The position numbers and the translations under genes were made by a program. Shown piece by piece: positions 44,127 through 51,880 of a stretch of 64,000 nt of DNA (its first letter is position 1; each line of letters opens with the position of its first letter). The DNA is from Candidatus Latescibacterota bacterium. Its GTDB lineage: Bacteria; Latescibacterota; MWCZ01. The notes below the pieces were generated by a model. It was not told where the DNA came from. It did no database searches and saw only the letters and a program-made list of their open reading frames with translations. The stretch is from the NCBI GenBank assembly GCA_022706085.1, contig JAKJDF010000005.1:186001-250000 (forward strand). Reading direction: 5' to 3'.

Positions 44127-44716
44127 ATCCGGCTCGCACAGGCTTTTTTGACGAAATCGCGCCCCAGTGGGACGAGAAGAGCGGCCCTGACGCTATCGAA
44201 CGTGTTCGTACGTGGTGCGCGAGCCTGCCCCTGCAGTCGGATGGCGTTGTTGTGGATATCGGGTGCGGGACAGGGATTTCGTCGCAGGCAATCGTTGAGG
44301 GAACGAATCGGCGGGCAGTTGCGGTCGACCTCTCGCTCGAAATGCTCCGGAACGGGCGATCAAAACGGGATGCAGCCTCGATCTGCTGGCTATGCAGCGA
44401 CGCGATGGAATTACCGCTGGCAGATTCAGTTGCGGACGGGGTGCTCGCGCTCCACGTGTTGCCTCACCTGGAACGACGGGCAGTCGCCTTTTCCGAGTGG
44501 CGGCGCGTATTGAAGCGCGGCGGATCCCTTTTCATTGCGCACCTGATGTCCCGTGCCCGTGTGAACGAGATCCACCGATCCGGGCCAGAAGCCATCCACG
44601 ACGACATCCTTCCCCCCGTGCGCGAGCTGGCGAGGGAGCTGGATTCCCACGGATTCTGCGTCCTCGAAACAGAGGATTCGCACGAGCGGTACATGCTTCA
44701 CTGCGCACGCCTCTGA
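44123..44716 (+). CDS. Class I SAM-dependent methyltransferase
   Basis: A 197-residue methyltransferase with a Rossmann SAM site VVDIGCGTGISSQAIV near residue 41, a motif II region AVDLSLEMLRNG and motif III VLALHVLPHLERR. The start is a GTG that overlaps the S-component stop (GTGA). Its link to uptake is inferred from position: it could methylate the imported compound or a metal-chelating intermediate. It converges on the CoA-disulfide reductase gene. Confidence 0.85.
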   Translation: MNPARTGFFDEIAPQWDEKSGPDAIERVRTWCASLPLQSDGVVVDIGCGTGISSQAIVEGTNRRAVAVDLSLEMLRNGRSKRDAASICWLCSDAMELPLADSVADGVLALHVLPHLERRAVAFSEWRRVLKRGGSLFIAHLMSRARVNEIHRSGPEAIHDDILPPVRELARELDSHGFCVLETEDSHERYMLHCARL

Positions 44717-44756
44717 AGAGCCGCCAAGGCGCTTCCGCGGAACGGTCGCGCGGCCC

Positions 44757-46472
44757 CTACGCCCGGGAAACGTCGTTCCCGAATTTCGACCTCGCCTCAG
44801 CGTCCGAGATTTCAGCCTCCGTTTCGAATCGCCAGCTTCGAATGCCCCCCGAAAGGTTCCTCACCGAGAACCCATTCTGCGCAAGGATTCGACTCGCAAG
44901 GTAACCCCGGAGGCCCACCCGGCAGTACACGACCACCGGCCTGGTTTTGTCGATTTCGCCAAGGCGTCTGCGGAGTTCGTCAACCGGAATAAGGCGCGCT
45001 CCGCGAATGTGTTTCTCGCGGAATTCGGCGGGCGTGCGTACGTCAACGAGCTGAACCTCCGGCGATTGACCGAGAAGGGCGTGCAGATCGGTACTGGAAA
45101 TCGGGCTCACGGCATCTGACAGCTGATTCTGGGAAACGAACCCCGCGACATTCACCGGGTCCCGCGCAGAGCCGAACGGGGGTGAGTAGGCGAGGTCGAG
45201 TTCCGTCAGATCGGCAACTGTCATGTTCGCCGTAAGGGCAGTGGCAAACACATCGATGCGCTTGTCCACCCCCTCGTTGCCGATCACTTGCGCGCCGAGA
45301 AGACGTCCCGTCTGCTTCTCATAGACGGTCTTGATCGTGAGGAGCTCCGCCCAGGGGTAATATCCGGCGTGCTGATTCGCATGTATCACGGAGCTTTCGA
45401 CATCGTAACCCGCAGCGCGGGCGGACCTTTCGTTCAATCCGGTCACCGCCGCCACGATCTCGTTGAACCGCACGATTGACGTTCCGAGAACCGGCGGGGC
45501 TTCCATTGTTCCGCCCGCCGCATTGGCCCCGGCTACCCTTCCCTGCTTGCTTGCCGGACCGGCGAGCGCGACCCAGCACGGTTTTCCTGTAACGCGATGC
45601 ACGCTTTCAACCGCGTCTCCCGCCGCCCAGATGTGTGGGTCGCTCGTTTGCATGCGGGAATCCACCGCGATTGCGCCACTCACCCCGAGCCGCAATCCCG
45701 CGTCGCGTGCGAGCTTCGTGTCCGGGCGAACTCCGATAGACATGATTACCATGTCAGCAGGAATGACAGCTCCGCTCTCGAGTTCCACCTCGCCGACTCT
45801 GTTGTCGTTTCCCCGGAACGAGCGCACACCGTCGCCAAGATGGAGGTCGACTCCCTCGGCGCGGATGTGGTCAGCAACCATGAACGCCATGTCCTCATCC
45901 AGAGGAGGAAGCACCTGGTTCAGCTTTTCCACGAGGGTGACCTGAAGGCCCCTGCGGTGCAGAGCTTCGACCATCTCGACACCGATATACCCCGCCCCCA
46001 CGACGGTGGCGGCCTGCGGATGCATGCGCTCGATATACTCGTGCACAGCGTCCATATCGGGAATTGTCCGCATCGTGAATACGTTCGATGCGTTGACCAT
46101 TGGAATCGGCGGAATTATTGCGCTTGCACCGGGCGCCAGGACGAGCGAATCGTAACGCTCAGTCCGGGAGGTGCCCGCCTGCAGGTCACGAACCTCGATC
46201 GTTTTCTCCCTCGGGCTGATGTGCGTTACCTCGTGGGCAAGTCGCACATCAATTTCGTGGCGTATCCTGAATTGCTCCGGCGTAACGACCAGAAGGTTCT
46301 CGCGTTCCACGATCTCGCGCGCGACATAGTACGGCAGCCCGCAATTCGCAAACGAGACGTAATCGCCTCGCTCAAACACCACAATTTCGGCGGTTTCGTC
46401 TGTGCGGCGCGCCTTGGTTGCGGCGCTCGCACCTGCGGCGACTCCGCCAATGACCAATACACGGCGTTTCAT
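44757..46472 (-). CDS. CoA-disulfide reductase-like flavoprotein with C-terminal rhodanese domain
   Basis: A 571-residue protein of the pyridine nucleotide-disulfide oxidoreductase family. The FAD site is VLVIGGVAAGASAA at the N-terminus, the single redox cysteine Cys44 is in FANCGLPYY, and the NAD(P)H site is VVGAGYIGVEMVEAL. The C-terminal rhodanese domain has Cys517 in VVYCRVGLRG. This is the CoADR-RHD type, which reduces CoA disulfide, polysulfide or CoA persulfide. The frame is open to 46583, but ATG 46472 has CTGGAG upstream and starts the FAD fold immediately. It lies 73 bases after the thioredoxin gene. Confidence 0.9.
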   Translation of the reverse strand: MKRRVLVIGGVAAGASAATKARRTDETAEIVVFERGDYVSFANCGLPYYVAREIVERENLLVVTPEQFRIRHEIDVRLAHEVTHISPREKTIEVRDLQAGTSRTERYDSLVLAPGASAIIPPIPMVNASNVFTMRTIPDMDAVHEYIERMHPQAATVVGAGYIGVEMVEALHRRGLQVTLVEKLNQVLPPLDEDMAFMVADHIRAEGVDLHLGDGVRSFRGNDNRVGEVELESGAVIPADMVIMSIGVRPDTKLARDAGLRLGVSGAIAVDSRMQTSDPHIWAAGDAVESVHRVTGKPCWVALAGPASKQGRVAGANAAGGTMEAPPVLGTSIVRFNEIVAAVTGLNERSARAAGYDVESSVIHANQHAGYYPWAELLTIKTVYEKQTGRLLGAQVIGNEGVDKRIDVFATALTANMTVADLTELDLAYSPPFGSARDPVNVAGFVSQNQLSDAVSPISSTDLHALLGQSPEVQLVDVRTPAEFREKHIRGARLIPVDELRRRLGEIDKTRPVVVYCRVGLRGYLASRILAQNGFSVRNLSGGIRSWRFETEAEISDAEARSKFGNDVSRA

Positions 46473-46545
46473 GTGCTTCTCCAGATGTGCGTCGCGGCGG
46501 TGAGGTGAGGAATCCTCACTGCCGCGACTCGCATTCACGTGGGAA

Positions 46546-46929
46546 TCAGCGGGCGATGATAATGTGACCGGGGACCTTTGCAAGGCTGTCCTCTACGAAC
46601 CTGCGCATGTGCCCGAGAGGCCCCGCACCCATCATGGCGTGTATCGGGCGCCCTTTGTGAAACACGGCAAGCGTCGGGATGCTGCGTATGCCATACTGCG
46701 CGGAGATGACAGGATTCGCGTCCGTATCGAGCTTCACGAACTTCACCCTGCCCGCGTACTCGTTCGCAAGTTGCTCCACCACCGGTGCCACCATGCGGCA
46801 GGGACCGCACCACGGTGCCCAGAAATCAACGAATACGGGAAGATCGGCTTCCATCACCTCGGTCTGCCACGTCTGATCGGTCACTTCCAACGGGTGTACC
46901 GTTTCCTGAACCTGGTTCTCATGTGCCAT
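46546..46929 (-). CDS. trxA: Thioredoxin
   Basis: A 127-residue thioredoxin with the classical active site Trp40-Cys41-Gly-Pro-Cys44 and cis-proline segment RSIPTLAVFHKGRP. GGAGG precedes ATG 46929; the frame is open to 47019. The N-terminal 15 residues precede the fold. It pairs with the CoA-disulfide reductase-rhodanese gene and could provide electrons for arsenate reductase. The C-terminal tail (VPGHIIIAR) is slightly longer than usual. Confidence 0.9.
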   Translation of the reverse strand: MAHENQVQETVHPLEVTDQTWQTEVMEADLPVFVDFWAPWCGPCRMVAPVVEQLANEYAGRVKFVKLDTDANPVISAQYGIRSIPTLAVFHKGRPIHAMMGAGPLGHMRRFVEDSLAKVPGHIIIAR

Positions 46930-47089
46930 TGTTGCCTCCAGAGTTGGGTTGTGGTTTCTGATCTGGTCAGTTGCAACTCTGGTGCCAGCGGTTACAGATG
47001 ACTGGGAGTTATTGTTCAAGTGCCTTTAATATCAACTGTTTGATCGATACTCTGTAACGTCGCTTTGTGACTGGCGAACGGGCGTTCGG

Positions 47090-47135
47090 TGTTTCACGAA
47101 ACATTCTGATGAAACAGTATGCACCTTGTGAAACA
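47090..47135. promoter_or_regulatory. Clustered GAAACA half-sites, candidate regulator site
   Basis: TGTTTC-AC-GAAACA (47090-47103) is a perfect 6-bp inverted repeat. Two further GAAACA half-sites follow at 47111-47116 and 47130-47135. The cluster lies between the divergent thioredoxin and asd genes; the regulator is unknown. Confidence 0.45.
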
Positions 47136-47178
47136 ACTTGCAACACTTCCGTTGTAGATAATCAGCCCGACGTATTCC

Positions 47179-47208
47179 TTGGCGAACGAAGCTGTTATGA
47201 CGTACACT
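47179..47208 (+). promoter_or_regulatory. Candidate promoter of asd
   Basis: TTGGCG (47179-47184) and TACACT (47203-47208) are 18 bases apart, about 75 bases before the asd start codon. AAGGAG lies 7 bases before that ATG. Confidence 0.35.
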
Positions 47209-47290
47209 TGTAATTGAGCCGGCGGCTGATCTCAGCAATGCCGGTATTTCTGTGTCTTGAGCGCAACCAACGGCACCCAAGGAGTGTTTC

Positions 47291-48376
47291 ATGAGTCGCG
47301 TGTTGAACGTCGCGGTGGTCGGTGCAACAGGAGTTGCCGGCCAGCAGGCACTTGTTTCGCTTGATAACCACCCATGGTTCAAAGTGGTCGCCCTGGCGGC
47401 TTCGCACCGCAGCGCGGGAAAGACATACAGGGAAGCCATCACTACTGCGTCCGGTCAGCTCCGTTGGGCGTGCCAGGAACCGGTACCCGCATGGGCAAAC
47501 GATCTGCTCGTGCAGAACGCCGAGGACCTGTCGCTGGACGGCATCGACATCGTGTTCAACGCGACGGACGGGGACTCTGCGAAAATCCTGGAACCGAAAT
47601 ACGCCAGAACGACGCCTGTCATCAGCACAACAAGCGCGTTCCGGTACGAGGACGATGTCCCGATTTTCATTCCCGGAGTGAATCTGGACCACGCGCCGCT
47701 GATCCGCGTGCAGCAGAAAAACCGGGGGTGGAAGGGATTTGTCACCCCCATCCCGAACTGCACAACTACCGGCCTTGCGATGTCCCTCGCGCCATTGCAC
47801 CGCGCCTTTGGCGTATCCGGCGTCGTGATGACTTCGTTGCAGGCAATATCGGGCGCGGGGCGGAGCCCTGGAGTGCTCTCTCTGGATATCCTCGATAACG
47901 TGATCCCGTACATCCCGAAAGAGGAAGAGAAGGTCGAACGCGAAACCCAGAAAATACTCGGAACGCTGGATGACTCCGTCATCCGGGCAGCGGATTTCCC
48001 CGTTTCGGCCACGTGCATGCGCGTGAACGTGCGTGACGGGCACACGGAAGCTGCGTATGTCGGTCTCAAAAAACGCGCCTCGGTGGATGAAGTTGCCGAT
48101 GCCATGCGTGCATTCGGGAAGGACCTGGTGGCGCTGAATCTGCCATCGGGACCCACGCAGCCGATCACGGTGGTGAGTGACCCGTATCATCCGCAACCGC
48201 GGGCGGACCGCGATCTTGATGGCGGCATGACGACAGTGGTGGGCCGCATCCGGGAGGATCGTCTGCTCCCGAACGGCATCAAATACGTACTCTTGAGCCA
48301 CAATACGAAGATGGGAGCCGCCAAAGGGGCAACCCTGGTGGCCGAATATCTTTACAAGGCCGGGTATCTCTCGTAA
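47291..48376 (+). CDS. asd: Aspartate-semialdehyde dehydrogenase
   Basis: A 361-residue NADP-dependent enzyme that makes aspartate semialdehyde for lysine, threonine, methionine and diaminopimelate synthesis. The NADP site is VVGATGVAGQQAL, the catalytic cysteine is Cys157 in PIPNCTTTG, and the substrate segments SGAGRSPG and RVNVRDGHTEAAYV are present. The IPNCTTTGLAM form and length match the archaeal/fungal-type branch rather than the E. coli type. It is monocistronic, with its own terminator at 48401. Confidence 0.92.
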   Translation: MSRVLNVAVVGATGVAGQQALVSLDNHPWFKVVALAASHRSAGKTYREAITTASGQLRWACQEPVPAWANDLLVQNAEDLSLDGIDIVFNATDGDSAKILEPKYARTTPVISTTSAFRYEDDVPIFIPGVNLDHAPLIRVQQKNRGWKGFVTPIPNCTTTGLAMSLAPLHRAFGVSGVVMTSLQAISGAGRSPGVLSLDILDNVIPYIPKEEEKVERETQKILGTLDDSVIRAADFPVSATCMRVNVRDGHTEAAYVGLKKRASVDEVADAMRAFGKDLVALNLPSGPTQPITVVSDPYHPQPRADRDLDGGMTTVVGRIREDRLLPNGIKYVLLSHNTKMGAAKGATLVAEYLYKAGYLS

Positions 48377-48400
48377 CGAACCTCCCAAGGCGGCTCGACG

Positions 48401-48434
48401 AAGGGGCGCTGGTTGGGGCGCCCCTTTGCTTTTT
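48401..48434 (+). terminator. Intrinsic terminator of asd
   Basis: AAGGGGCGC (48401-48409) pairs perfectly with GCGCCCCTT (48418-48426) and is followed by TTGCTTTTT. Confidence 0.8.
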
Positions 48435-48457
48435 CCGGCGGAGAGAGCCAGGCAGAC

Positions 48458-48487
48458 AAAAAAGAGGAGAGCGTTGCCTCTCTCCCC
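48458..48487 (-). terminator. Intrinsic terminator of the DegT aminotransferase gene
   Basis: On the minus strand GGGGAGAG (48480-48487) pairs with CTCTCCTC (48464-48471), one wobble, and is followed by TTTTTT (48458-48463). Confidence 0.75.
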
Positions 48488-48515
48488 TCCGAGCGTTCTC
48501 CGTGCACGCGCTGAA

Positions 48516-49778
48516 TCAGGGTTTGGAACCAGGATTCTCCTTGAACCACGCGGCAACCTTTTTGATGCCTTTCGCCAGGTCCATCGCGTCGCTTTCGGTG
48601 ATGCCCTCGTTCCAGCTCATGATCAACACGTGGGAAAGGAACCAGATCGTATTCGGAGCATCGTCGTCCGAATAACGGATACCCGGACGCGCCTGTGGCA
48701 GCGTCCAGGGGATGCCGCTGGTGCCATACGTCTTCCGCTCCTGGATCACCGGGTAATCAAACATCGGGTTCGGGATGTACCCGCACCCGAAGGGTATACC
48801 TTCAGCCTGCAATGCAGAGGCGAACTGCTTCGGAGAAATGCCGAAAACTCCTTCATCAATGGTGAAGGAGTAGATCCACCAGGAATGCACGACCCCATCG
48901 TACCGGAACGGGCGGATGATTCCGGGAACGTCTGCCAGTTGGCGGTCAAGCAGTTCCGCCGTTGTTCTGCGCCGCTGCAGGATGGTCTCCAGTTTCCCGA
49001 GTTGCGCCAACCCGACCGCGCCCTGGAGTTCCGTCATACGGTAGTTCATCCCGAGGAACGCATGGCCGCGCCCGGAGTTCCGCGGCCATGCTTTGTCACC
49101 GAACAACCGCGCGCGTTCCGCCAGGGCGGGATCGTTGGTGATCGTCATGCCGCCATCCCCGGTCGTCATCTGCTTTGACTGCTGAAAACTGAAGCAGCCA
49201 AGATCTCCCATGGTTCCGACTCTGCGGCCCTTGTATTCTGCCCAGTGCGCCTGAGAGGCGTCTTCAATCACACGCAGGCCGCGCCTTGCCGCGAGGTCAA
49301 GTATCGGGTCCATGTCGCAAGGCTGGCCGAAAAGGTGGATCGGCATTATCGCCCGGGTCCGGGGCGAAATCACCTTCTCGATCGTCCCGGCAGTGATGTT
49401 GCCCGTGCGCGGGTCCACGTCGGCGAACATGGGGATGAGGTTCTGTATGAGGATGCCGATGAGAGACCCCATGTCCGTGATTGTCGTCGTGATAATCTCA
49501 TCGCCGGGTTCCAGATCCAGCGCGGCCACCGCGAGGTGAATCGCGGAGGTGCCTGATGTTGAAGCAATAGCGTATTGAACCCCGTACATATCGGCGAACT
49601 TTTTCTCGAATTCGGCGACTTTGGTACCGTTGTTCTTGTTCAATTTGCCGGAATCGAGGACTTCGAGAACGAGACGCTTTTCCTCTTCCCCTATCATCCT
49701 CCCGGATGCATCGCCGACCGTCGGAAAACCTTTCGTTCGAACCTTTTCTCCCCCGTGTATCGCAAGTTTTTCAGCCAT
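48516..49778 (-). CDS. DegT/DnrJ/EryC1/StrS-family PLP aminotransferase
   Basis: A 420-residue fold-type-I enzyme of the sugar aminotransferase family. The PLP lysine is Lys202 in CFSFQQSKQMTTGDGG, the phosphate-binding region STSGTSAIHLAV is at about 73-84, and Asp173 in IEDASQAHWAEYKGR contacts the pyridine nitrogen. No other nucleotide-sugar genes are adjacent, so the sugar product is unknown; in this type of bacterium such genes often lie in catabolic clusters and may act on keto-inositol-like substrates. It is divergent from the first beta-propeller gene. Confidence 0.88.
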   Translation of the reverse strand: MAEKLAIHGGEKVRTKGFPTVGDASGRMIGEEEKRLVLEVLDSGKLNKNNGTKVAEFEKKFADMYGVQYAIASTSGTSAIHLAVAALDLEPGDEIITTTITDMGSLIGILIQNLIPMFADVDPRTGNITAGTIEKVISPRTRAIMPIHLFGQPCDMDPILDLAARRGLRVIEDASQAHWAEYKGRRVGTMGDLGCFSFQQSKQMTTGDGGMTITNDPALAERARLFGDKAWPRNSGRGHAFLGMNYRMTELQGAVGLAQLGKLETILQRRRTTAELLDRQLADVPGIIRPFRYDGVVHSWWIYSFTIDEGVFGISPKQFASALQAEGIPFGCGYIPNPMFDYPVIQERKTYGTSGIPWTLPQARPGIRYSDDDAPNTIWFLSHVLIMSWNEGITESDAMDLAKGIKKVAAWFKENPGSKP

Positions 49779-49962
49779 GGTACACCTTTCTCCAGCGGTT
49801 CAAGAGAAGCGTTGCGTCAACATGTTCCTGAAGCGAATTTAGCCGGCGCAGTGGTCAGACTCAACGTGCCCGGCTTGCCCCCTTTCCCTCGGATGGCGTA
49901 CTTGATGACGTTGCGAAGTCGCGCCTCCACACACTGCACGGAACCTGTCAGAGGAGAATTCC

Positions 49963-51879
49963 ATGAACCTTGCCGTAACCGCGCTTGCCGATCCTGTTCG
50001 AGCAAAACAGGTGCTCTCAGGGCGTGTGATCACCGACCCGGTGGATGGGCGGGAGAAGTTCTGGATCACCAACATGAATGAACAGAGCGGCGGAGAACTG
50101 ATATCAGTGGATTTCGACAGGGACACCGCGGAGGTATTCGGGTGGCCGGCAGGTCATGGATCATGGTGTGTTCTCCCATTGCCAAAAAACCGTCTCGCCA
50201 TCAGCACGTATTACGACGGCAAGTTTCTCCTTTTCGATATGGTCAAGCGGGAATTCACGCGCGTCATAGATTTCCCCGGAGAAAGCTACATATGGACCAT
50301 GGCTGAAGGCTCCGATGGACGCGTGTACGGAGGAACCTACTCGGGAGCAAAACTGGGGTGTTTTGACCCTGACTCCGGGGAATTTGAAGACTGCGGATCG
50401 CCTGTCGCCGGAACCGGAAATCTTTACCTGCGGACCGTCACGACAACGCCGGGGGGAGACATTGCGTGCACGTTCGGGTACGAAAGGAGTTCGACCCAGG
50501 TGTACCGCGTGGCGACCAGGCGGTTCGAATATCTGGTCCCCGAGAATCCGGACTTCACGGGAAGCCCGCTTGTGAGCCTGCGCGGCCACCTTTTCGTAAG
50601 CGACGGAGAACGGGGATTGATGGCATTTCGCGGTACCGACTTGAAACCGGTGGACCGGCTGCCGCTTCCAAAATGCCCCGGCGGAAACGCGTGGACCGGC
50701 GTCGCGCGGTTCTCAACCGACGAACGGGTGTACCTCACGGTCGGGCAGCAGCTCTGGCTGTGGCTTCCCGAGACAGGACGGCTCGCACTCGTACACGACG
50801 TCGATCTGCGAGGAGGAAACGTCTTCGACGTGGCAGCCGACGGGCGGCTGCTCGGAATCAGAGGGCAGGACTACTTCGTCGCCGAGCCGGGTAGCCGGAC
50901 CATCGCATTGCGGCGGATTCCGGCGGAGAGCAAAGGCCGGCCGTTTCATTTCATGGCGGCCGACCTGCCCGGTTCGCCGGAGCCGCATCGGATATGGGGA
51001 GGTCCCCCCTTCGGCCAGACTGTAGCGTGCTACGAAATCGGGTCCGGGAAGGTGATCAACACGGGTGCTGTCGTGGATTCCGGCGGCGAGGTGTACGGCG
51101 GGGTTGCTCTCAACGGCAAAATCTGCACGGCGTCGTACGCAGGGGCCGATTTCGCAGTGTACGATCCGGCACAGCCGTGGAACCAATGGGAAGGAGTCAA
51201 CCCGCGGCATCTGGGGTCAATCAAGAACCATCGCGTGTGTCGTCCCACCGGCCGTATGCATCTCGCGCCGGACGGCAAGCTGTATTCGGGATGGCAGGCG
51301 AATTACGGCGAGTACGGGGGTGCGCTTGCCCGATTAGACCCGGCAACAGAGGAAATCACCGTGTGGCGAAACCCGCTGGGAGACGAACCAGTAATCTCCC
51401 TCGCGGTGGACGATACGTACGCCTACATGGGGACCGACCACTCGGCGAATGGTCTCCCGCGACGGGAAGGGAAAGGTCAGTTCGGGGTGTGGAGCCTCAA
51501 AGATGAGCGGGTCGTGTTCCAGCGGCGCATGGAAACGATGGAAGGAGTCGGACACATCGGGGTGATAATCAACCCGCGCTTCGCAATGTTTCCCGAAGGC
51601 GACCAGTTACACGTATTCAACGCCGAAAGAATGGAATTCGAACGCAACGTCGCGGCCGCGGTTCCCGATTCGCCCGGCTGGTGTGAGGACGTTCTGAGAT
51701 CCTTCGATGGCGCATGGGTGCTGTATGCAAGACGCAACTACCTCATCAAGGTTCACCAGGACCGTTCGGTGGAGGTTCTACCACCGATCGAACACGCAAT
51801 AAATCACATGGTTTTCGGTCCTGACGGAAATCTGTACTTCTCCAGCGGAACAACGCTGTACGTACTGGAAGGGCTGTGA
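49963..51879 (+). CDS. Cytoplasmic beta-propeller protein (paralog A)
   Basis: A 638-residue protein made of repeating beta-sheet units such as SDGRVYGGTYSGAKLGCFDPDSGEFEDCGSP and PDGKLYSGWQANYGEYGGALARLDPATEEITVW, each with a D-G-x-[LV]-Y-x-G core, as in YVTN/NHL/SMP-30-like propellers. No catalytic motif or signal peptide is seen; GAGGAG lies before ATG 49963. The next gene, one base downstream, encodes a close paralog that differs mainly by an added Tat signal. Function unknown; glycan or cofactor binding, or lyase activity like that of propeller-type polysaccharide lyases, is possible. Confidence 0.75.
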   Translation: MNLAVTALADPVRAKQVLSGRVITDPVDGREKFWITNMNEQSGGELISVDFDRDTAEVFGWPAGHGSWCVLPLPKNRLAISTYYDGKFLLFDMVKREFTRVIDFPGESYIWTMAEGSDGRVYGGTYSGAKLGCFDPDSGEFEDCGSPVAGTGNLYLRTVTTTPGGDIACTFGYERSSTQVYRVATRRFEYLVPENPDFTGSPLVSLRGHLFVSDGERGLMAFRGTDLKPVDRLPLPKCPGGNAWTGVARFSTDERVYLTVGQQLWLWLPETGRLALVHDVDLRGGNVFDVAADGRLLGIRGQDYFVAEPGSRTIALRRIPAESKGRPFHFMAADLPGSPEPHRIWGGPPFGQTVACYEIGSGKVINTGAVVDSGGEVYGGVALNGKICTASYAGADFAVYDPAQPWNQWEGVNPRHLGSIKNHRVCRPTGRMHLAPDGKLYSGWQANYGEYGGALARLDPATEEITVWRNPLGDEPVISLAVDDTYAYMGTDHSANGLPRREGKGQFGVWSLKDERVVFQRRMETMEGVGHIGVIINPRFAMFPEGDQLHVFNAERMEFERNVAAAVPDSPGWCEDVLRSFDGAWVLYARRNYLIKVHQDRSVEVLPPIEHAINHMVFGPDGNLYFSSGTTLYVLEGL

Positions 51880-51880
51880 G

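Larger units (their letters stand above)
46930..47290. other. Divergent intergenic region, thioredoxin / asd
   Basis: 361 bases without a gene. It holds three GAAACA half-sites at 47098, 47111 and 47130, and a candidate promoter for asd at 47179-47208. It is more A/T-rich than its surroundings. Confidence 0.5.
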
